In this document: positions 59,229-64,000 of the stretch, piece by piece
Layout of the letters: every line of letters begins with the position of its first letter
Numbering within the stretch: the stretch's first letter is position 1
Source of the DNA: Micromonospora sp. RHAY321
GTDB taxonomy: Bacteria; Actinomycetota; Actinomycetes; Mycobacteriales; Micromonosporaceae
Assembly (NCBI RefSeq): GCF_023896955.1
Contig: NZ_JAMHIW010000006.1
Span: 1 to 64,000, forward strand
DNA length: 64,000 nucleotides
Direction of reading: 5' to 3'
The notes under the pieces: generated by a model
What the model was told of the DNA's origin: nothing
The model's input: only the letters and a program-made list of their open reading frames with translations
The model's database searches: none
Program-made: the position numbers and the translations under genes

Positions 59229-60629
59229 ATGGCCCCCACCCCGCTCCTCGACGACCTGCGCGCCGCGCTGGGCGAGAACGCCGTGCTCACCGACCCGGAC
59301 CTGCTGCGCATGCACCAGCGGGACGAGGCCGACCTCTGCGCCGCCGGCACGCCGCTGGTGGTGACCCGCCCACGCACCACCGAACAGGTGGTCGCCGTGG
59401 TCCGGGCGGCGGCGCGACACGGCGTACCCCTGGTGCCGCAGGGGGCGCGGACCGGGCTGGCCGGCGCGGCGAACGCGGTGGACGGCGCGGTGGTGCTCAG
59501 CACCGTCGCGATGGACGAGATCCGGGAGATCGACCCGGTGAGCCGGATCGCGGTGGTCCAGCCGGGGGTGGTCAACGCGGCGCTGGCCGGGGCGGTGGCC
59601 AAGCAGGGGCTCTGGTACCCGCCGGACCCCGGCTCCTGGGAGTCGTCCACCATCGGCGGCAACGTGGCCACCAACGCCGGCGGCATGTGCTGCGTCAAGT
59701 ACGGCGTGACCACCGAGTACGTGCTCGGCCTGGAGGTGGTCCTCGCCTCCGGCGAGGTGCTGCGCACCGGCCGGCGTACCGCCAAGGGGGTGGCCGGCTA
59801 CGACCTGACCCGGCTCTTCGTCGGCTCGGAGGGCACCCTCGGGGTGATCACCGAGGTGACCGTCGCGCTGCGCCCCGCTCCGGCCGACTCGCTGACCCTG
59901 GTGGCGGTCTTTCCGTCCACGGCGGCGGCCGGCGCGGCGGTGGCCGAGATCGCCGCCCGGGGGCTCACCCCCAGCCTGCTGGAGCTGCTGGACCAGACGC
60001 ACCTGCGGGCGATCGAGGCGTACCAGCCGATGGGGCTGCGGACCGACGCGCAGGCCCTGCTGCTGGCCGCCGCCGACACCGGCAGCCGGGCTGCGGACGA
60101 CCTGGCCGGCCTGGCCGAGGTGTGCGAGGCGGCCGGTGCCGACGAGGTGTACGCGGCCACCGACGCGGTGGAGGCGGCGGCGCTGCTGCAGGCCCGGCGC
60201 CTGGCCCACCCGGCCATGGAGAAGTTCGCCGCCGACGCGTACCCGGGCGGCAACGGCGGCCTGGTGATCGACGACGTGGCGGTGCCCCGCGGTTCGCTGG
60301 CCGCGCTGCTGGACGGCGTGGCCCGGATCGCGGCGGAGTGCGACGTGCCGATCGGCGTGGTGGGGCACGCCGGGGACGGCAACATGCACCCGAACATCGT
60401 GGTCGACCGGGCCGATCCGGCGAGCGTGGATCGGGGTCGGCGGGCGTTCGACGAGATCATGCGGCTCGGCCTGGACCTGGGCGGCACCTGCACCGGCGAG
60501 CACGGGGTGGGGTTGCTCAAGCGGGACTGGCTGGCCCGGGAGATCGGCCCGGTCGGCGTCCGGGTGCACCAGGCGATCAAGTCGGCGCTGGACCCGGACG
60601 GCCTGCTCAACCCCGGTAAGGTGCTCTGA
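59229..60629 (+). CDS. FAD-linked oxidase (GlcD/D-lactate-dehydrogenase type)
   Basis: 466-residue oxidoreductase of the vanillyl-alcohol-oxidase fold. The FAD-binding PCMH domain has VPLVPQGARTGLAGAANAVD near residue 75 and STIGGNVATNAGGMCCVKYG near 145. The C-terminal catalytic domain carries VVGHAGDGNMHPNIV and TGEHGVGLLKRDWL with two histidines for substrate binding. Glycolate or D-lactate is likely; GlcE/GlcF partners are absent. ATG 59229 follows TAGCCT by 7 nt (leaderless). Confidence 0.92.
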   Translation: MAPTPLLDDLRAALGENAVLTDPDLLRMHQRDEADLCAAGTPLVVTRPRTTEQVVAVVRAAARHGVPLVPQGARTGLAGAANAVDGAVVLSTVAMDEIREIDPVSRIAVVQPGVVNAALAGAVAKQGLWYPPDPGSWESSTIGGNVATNAGGMCCVKYGVTTEYVLGLEVVLASGEVLRTGRRTAKGVAGYDLTRLFVGSEGTLGVITEVTVALRPAPADSLTLVAVFPSTAAAGAAVAEIAARGLTPSLLELLDQTHLRAIEAYQPMGLRTDAQALLLAAADTGSRAADDLAGLAEVCEAAGADEVYAATDAVEAAALLQARRLAHPAMEKFAADAYPGGNGGLVIDDVAVPRGSLAALLDGVARIAAECDVPIGVVGHAGDGNMHPNIVVDRADPASVDRGRRAFDEIMRLGLDLGGTCTGEHGVGLLKRDWLAREIGPVGVRVHQAIKSALDPDGLLNPGKVL

Positions 60630-60662
60630 CCTCGGGGCCGCACCGGCGGCGCCCGGCGGGGG

Positions 60663-61202
60663 TCAGCCCTTGACCTCGGCCGGGGTCGCCTGGGTGAGCA
60701 GCAACAGGATCTCCCCGGCGACCGGCGGGCGCTCCTCGCCCGGGCAGTCCTGCGAGGTGACCAGCCCGGCGGAGGTGAGCAGGCTGGAGGTCAGCGCGTC
60801 GATGCATGTCGGCCGGTACTGCCGGTTCTGATCGGTCTCCTTGGCCAGCGTCGGGTCGGCGAGCAGCACCTGGAGCCGTTCGGTCAGCTCCGGAGCGAGA
60901 GTGCCCCGGGAGGTGACCCCGTCGCCGGCACAGTCGATGCACTGCCACGCCCCGTTGCGCTCGACGCTCAGCGTGCGCAGCGGGCCGTCGGCGCCGAGCC
61001 GCTGGAGCAGGCTGACCTGCCCGGCGGCGACGGTGGTGGGAACGTCGAGTGCCTGACCGCCGGCTGCGGCGCCGGCCGACTGCGCCGCCGGTGGAGGCGT
61101 GTCGCCGCCGTCCTGGTCGAGCAGCGAACACCCGGTCAGGGCGCTGGCGAGCGCTACGGCGAGAACGGGAACGAGGAGACGGAAGCGCGCGCGGTAAAGC
61201 AC
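60663..61202 (-). CDS. Lipoprotein of unknown function
   Basis: 179-residue lipoprotein. Signal with lipobox LTGC, Cys25, followed by a Gln/Ala/Pro linker and a globular domain with two cysteine pairs (WQCIDCAG, PTCIDA, SQDCPG). No family is recognised. GTG 61202 is preceded by TAGGTT plus 7 nt, a leaderless start. It stands between the FAD oxidase and GlpD genes. Confidence 0.78.
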   Translation of the reverse strand: MLYRARFRLLVPVLAVALASALTGCSLLDQDGGDTPPPAAQSAGAAAGGQALDVPTTVAAGQVSLLQRLGADGPLRTLSVERNGAWQCIDCAGDGVTSRGTLAPELTERLQVLLADPTLAKETDQNRQYRPTCIDALTSSLLTSAGLVTSQDCPGEERPPVAGEILLLLTQATPAEVKG

Positions 61203-61263
61203 GCGCGGAAACCTACCCCACCGTAGGTAGCGACGGAAACCACCAACCGGGCCGCTATCGATA

Positions 61264-61288
61264 GTTACCCTTCGGTAACGTCTCTTTT
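61264..61288. other. Hairpin with T-run between lipoprotein and glpD genes
   Basis: GTTACC-CTTC-GGTAAC at 61264-61279, followed by TCTCTTTT on the plus strand. A nearby CTATCGATAG palindrome (61254-61263) is also present. It is after the glpD stop on the minus strand, so the U-run is on the wrong strand for glpD. It may be an operator for the lipoprotein promoter. Confidence 0.35.
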
Positions 61289-61290
61289 CG

Positions 61291-63123
61291 TCACCGATTG
61301 GACGGGCGCAACTCAGCCTGATCGTCGTCCCCGCCCCGGTCGGCCGCGTAACCCCGCACGTCCGGAGCGCCGAGCCGGGCCGCGTCCGCGGCGGCGTCGT
61401 CCGGCATCAGCTGAGACTGCCGCTCCGCCTCCACCCGGGCCCGGTAGTGCTCGACCTCACGGGCCCGGGTGGCCGCGTCCCAGCCGAGCACCGCGCCCAT
61501 CAGTTCGGCGGTGTGCTCCGCCGACTCCAACCCCCGGTGGCTCGTCTCGAAGGAGATCCGGGTCCTCCGGGTCAGCACGTCCTCCAGGTGCAGCGCACCC
61601 TCGGCCCGCGCCGCGTACGTGACCTCGGCGGCCAGGTACTCCGGGGCTCCGGCCAGCGGGGAGGCGAGCAGCGGATCGGCGTCGATCAACGCCAGCAGGT
61701 CCAGGGTGAGCGTGCCGTACCGCTCCAGCAGGTGCTCCACCACGCCCACCGGCACGCCGTGCCGGCGGGCCAGGTCGGCCCGGTCCCGCCACATGGCCGG
61801 GTACCCGTCGGCCCCGAGCAGCGGCAGGTCGGCGGTGCGCGACGGGCGCGCGCCGCCCAGTCTGCGGGCGGCCCGGTCCACCACGTCGGAGGCCATCACC
61901 CGGTACGTCGTGTACTTGCCGCCGGCGACCAGCAGCAGCCCGAGCATCGGCTCGAAGACCGCGTGCTCCCGGGACAGCTTCGAGGTGGAGTCGGCCTCGC
62001 CGGCGAGCAGCGGGCGCAGCCCGGCGTACACGCCTTCGATGTCCGCGGTGGTCAGCGGGCGGTCCAGCACGGCGTTGACCTGCTGCAACAGGTAGTCGAT
62101 GTCGCGGGCCGAGGCGGCCGGGTGGGACCTGTCCAGTCGCCAGTCGGTGTCGGTGGTGCCGATGATCCAGTGCCCACCCCACGGGATGACGAAGAGCACC
62201 GACGTCGCCGTCCGCAGGATCAGCCCTGTCTCACCGGTGATCGCCGAGCGGGGCACCACCAGGTGCACCCCCTTCGAGGCGCGCACCCGGACGCCGGGCC
62301 GCAGCCCCACGTCGTTGAGCATCCGGGACATGTCGTCGCTCCACACACCGGTGGCGGCGATGACGGTGCGGGCCTGCACCTCGAACTCCGCGTCCGGTGA
62401 GCCGGCCGGCGCCTCCAGGTCGCGGACCCGGACGCCGGTCACCTCACGCGCCTGCCGGATCAGCCCGACCGCGCGGGTGCTGCTGACCACCGTGGCGCCG
62501 AGGCTGGCCGCGGTGCGGGCCAGGGTGACCACCAGCCGGGCGTCGTCGACCTGCCCGTCGTAGTACCGGATGGCCCCGGCCAGCGCGTCGGCCCGCAGGC
62601 TCGGGAAGATCCGCCGCGCGCCCTCCCGGGTCAGGTGCCGGTGCAGAGGCATGCCCCGGCCACCGCCGAAGATCCCCGCGAAGGCGTCGTAGGTCGCCAC
62701 GCCGGCGCCGTAGTACGAGCGGCGGAAAACCCGCGCGGGCAGGCCCCGCAGACCCCGACCGGCCGGCAGTGGCACGAGGAACGGCACCGGGCGGACCAGG
62801 TGCGGCGCGAGCCGGGTCGCCAGCAGGCCGCGCTCGGTCAGCGCCTCGTGGACCAGGTGGAACTCCAACTGCTCCAGATAGCGCAGGCCGCCGTGGATGA
62901 GCTTGCTGGACCGGCTGGAGGTGCCCGAGGCGAGATCACGGGCCTCGACCAGGGCCACCTTCAGGCCCCGGGAGGCGGCGTCCAGGGCGGCACCGGCACC
63001 GGTCACACCACCCCCGATGACCAGCACGTCGAAGCGCTCGGCGCGGAGCCTGCGCAGGTCGGCGGCGCGGCGGACCGGCGAGAGCTGCCCGGCGACGGAT
63101 CGGGAGATATTGGGGTCGCGCAC
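61291..63123 (-). CDS. glpD: Glycerol-3-phosphate dehydrogenase/oxidase GlpD
   Basis: 610-residue FAD enzyme that oxidises sn-glycerol-3-phosphate to dihydroxyacetone phosphate at the membrane. FAD loop FDVLVIGGGVTGAGAALDAA near residue 31, GTSSRSSKLIHGGLRYLEQ near 68, then a C-terminal helical domain. The HGGLRYLE substrate loop is intact. GTG 63123 is preceded by TACGGT plus 6 nt (leaderless). No glpF or glpK is nearby. It is divergent from the terminal membrane protein. Confidence 0.95.
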   Translation of the reverse strand: MRDPNISRSVAGQLSPVRRAADLRRLRAERFDVLVIGGGVTGAGAALDAASRGLKVALVEARDLASGTSSRSSKLIHGGLRYLEQLEFHLVHEALTERGLLATRLAPHLVRPVPFLVPLPAGRGLRGLPARVFRRSYYGAGVATYDAFAGIFGGGRGMPLHRHLTREGARRIFPSLRADALAGAIRYYDGQVDDARLVVTLARTAASLGATVVSSTRAVGLIRQAREVTGVRVRDLEAPAGSPDAEFEVQARTVIAATGVWSDDMSRMLNDVGLRPGVRVRASKGVHLVVPRSAITGETGLILRTATSVLFVIPWGGHWIIGTTDTDWRLDRSHPAASARDIDYLLQQVNAVLDRPLTTADIEGVYAGLRPLLAGEADSTSKLSREHAVFEPMLGLLLVAGGKYTTYRVMASDVVDRAARRLGGARPSRTADLPLLGADGYPAMWRDRADLARRHGVPVGVVEHLLERYGTLTLDLLALIDADPLLASPLAGAPEYLAAEVTYAARAEGALHLEDVLTRRTRISFETSHRGLESAEHTAELMGAVLGWDAATRAREVEHYRARVEAERQSQLMPDDAAADAARLGAPDVRGYAADRGGDDDQAELRPSNR

Positions 63124-63188
63124 CTGTCCACCGTATCCGCCGAGGCCATGGTGTCGACATGCGCCGCCCGCCCCGTACTGTGCGAGTC

Positions 63189-64000
63189 ATGCAGGCCGGC
63201 TTCCCGTCACCCGCTGGTCAACCATGGCCTCACCAGCCGTCGCCGCCGGGCCGGGCCAGTCCGTGGCCGGTGGTCGCGGCCGTGCTCGCCGGCTGCTGGA
63301 CGGTGGCCGTCACGGTGGCGACCCAGGCGGGTGGCTGGCTCACCGACCAGGTCCTGCTGGGCTTCGGACGGGACCGGGTGGGCTGGCTCTGGCCGGTGCT
63401 GGGCCTGGCCACCGTCGTGCTGGTGGGCACGCCCGCGCTGCTGCTGGCCGCGCTGCCCCGGTCGGCCGCGGTCCGCGCCACCGGCCGGGCCTGGCTGGGC
63501 GCGGCGCTCGCGCTCGGCGTACTCACGCTGCTGCGGGTCGTGCCGCAGGTGCACCACGAGGCGTACCTGGCCGCGCTGGCGGCCGCGGCGGCGCTCACCG
63601 CGCTCGTCGTGCGGTGGTCGGCACGCCGGTCGGCGCCCGCCACGTCGGTGGGCGGAGGGCCGGTCGGCGCGGTGCCCGGCGACGACAGGGCCGCGCCGCC
63701 GATCGGGGTTACCGCGTCCGGCGGCATCGAAGGCGGCTCGGCAGGCCGCGGACGGAGGGCGTTCCGGTCGGGTCCGGTGCCGCTGCTCGCGGTGGCCGCC
63801 GGGCTGGCGCTGCTGCTGCCGTGGGTGTGGCTGGGCGCGCTCGGCGGGCCGCTGGAGACGGTTCTCGCCCTGCTGGCGGCGGCCGCGCTCGGTGCGTTGG
63901 CCGCGACGCTGCTGGACGCCGCCTTCTGGTCCCGGTTCGCGATCGGCCGGCCCCCACGGCCGGCCCGTCTGGTGCTGCTCGGCGGCCTGGTCGCCGGGGT
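63189..64000 (+). CDS. Multi-spanning membrane protein (3' end outside window)
   Basis: The 270 visible residues start MQAGFPSPAGQPWPHQPSPP, with hydrophobic helices near residues 27-48, 65-90, 100-118 and 122-140, a Gly/Ala loop, and more helices from about 190 on (PLLAVAAGLALLLPWVWLG). It stays open to the right edge. The proline-rich tail is cytoplasmic or external; no motif is recognised. ATG 63189 is preceded by TACTGT plus 7 nt, matching leaderless starts of neighbours. Divergent from glpD with a 65-bp gap. Confidence 0.75.
   Translation, partial: MQAGFPSPAGQPWPHQPSPPGRASPWPVVAAVLAGCWTVAVTVATQAGGWLTDQVLLGFGRDRVGWLWPVLGLATVVLVGTPALLLAALPRSAAVRATGRAWLGAALALGVLTLLRVVPQVHHEAYLAALAAAAALTALVVRWSARRSAPATSVGGGPVGAVPGDDRAAPPIGVTASGGIEGGSAGRGRRAFRSGPVPLLAVAAGLALLLPWVWLGALGGPLETVLALLAAAALGALAATLLDAAFWSRFAIGRPPRPARLVLLGGLVAG

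Overview
The window is about 64 kb of very GC-rich, gene-dense chromosome. The base composition, mycothiol genes (mshD, a mycothiol-dependent isomerase-like protein), DUF2516, an HbhA-like protein, GlnR, a SAM-IV riboswitch and many leaderless genes point to an actinobacterium. The overall flavour is Micromonosporaceae (Micromonospora-like); this is inference from gene content, not a database result. I see no rRNA or tRNA gene, insertion sequence, phage gene, CRISPR array or attachment site. It looks like stable core chromosome.

Layout. 1-1.9 kb: murB (running off the left edge) and a divergent DinB/mycothiol-isomerase-fold gene. 2-7.7 kb: a cellobiose-type sugar operon (lipoprotein binding protein, two permeases, GH1 beta-glucosidase, LacI repressor) with two GAGAGCGCTCTC operators in front and a 15-bp hairpin after the binding-protein gene. 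7.8-11.3 kb: a secreted LPITG protein, RidA, a tandem GNAT, and a macrodomain/EI24 pair. 11.5-16 kb: ABC-2 exporter, two-component system and WYL regulator. 16-24.5 kb: SDR, VOC, CGNR regulator, AlaX, the XRE-HbhA-DUF2516 unit, hydrolases, asparaginase and a BKACE enzyme. 24.5-28 kb: YgfZ, Fur-family regulator, PabC-like protein, nitrobindin, a 34-residue membrane peptide and DsrE. 28-30.5 kb: SCP2 plus glycogen-debranching enzyme.

30.5-38.7 kb carries sulfur and nitrogen functions: a winged-helix regulator, DUF1416 plus thiosulfate sulfurtransferase behind a Cys-rich leader peptide, an LmeA-like lipid-binding protein, GlnR, a polysaccharide deacetylase and MshD. From 38.7 to 48 kb it is phosphate: a PHO-box array and pstSCAB, then pit with its DUF47 partner and a PPK2 polyphosphate kinase, with a NUDIX and an oxidoreductase gene between. 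The order PabC, nitrobindin, DUF1416, sulfurtransferase, LmeA, GlnR, MshD, Pst resembles, from memory, Mycobacterium tuberculosis Rv0812-Rv0820. XRE-HbhA-DUF2516 likewise resembles Rv0474-Rv0476.

48-64 kb: an ECF41-type sigma factor, DUF402, DinG-like helicase, AI-2E-family protein, orphan GroES-like protein, a 55-residue membrane protein, PrsW protease, a class V aminotransferase under a SAM-IV riboswitch, an FUSC-like membrane protein, HD and DUF4031 proteins, a GlcD-type FAD oxidase, a lipoprotein, GlpD, and a membrane protein cut by the right edge.

Regulation is unusually readable. About 25 genes have a TAnnnT hexamer 6-8 nt before their start codon, the sign of leaderless transcription, and I used it to pick several starts. 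The best regulatory observations are the SAM-IV switch with a ribosome-site-masking hairpin, the PHO-box array, a second PHO box over the ppk2 stop codon, the Cys leader attenuator, and a divergent pair of leaderless promoters whose -10 elements overlap by two bases.
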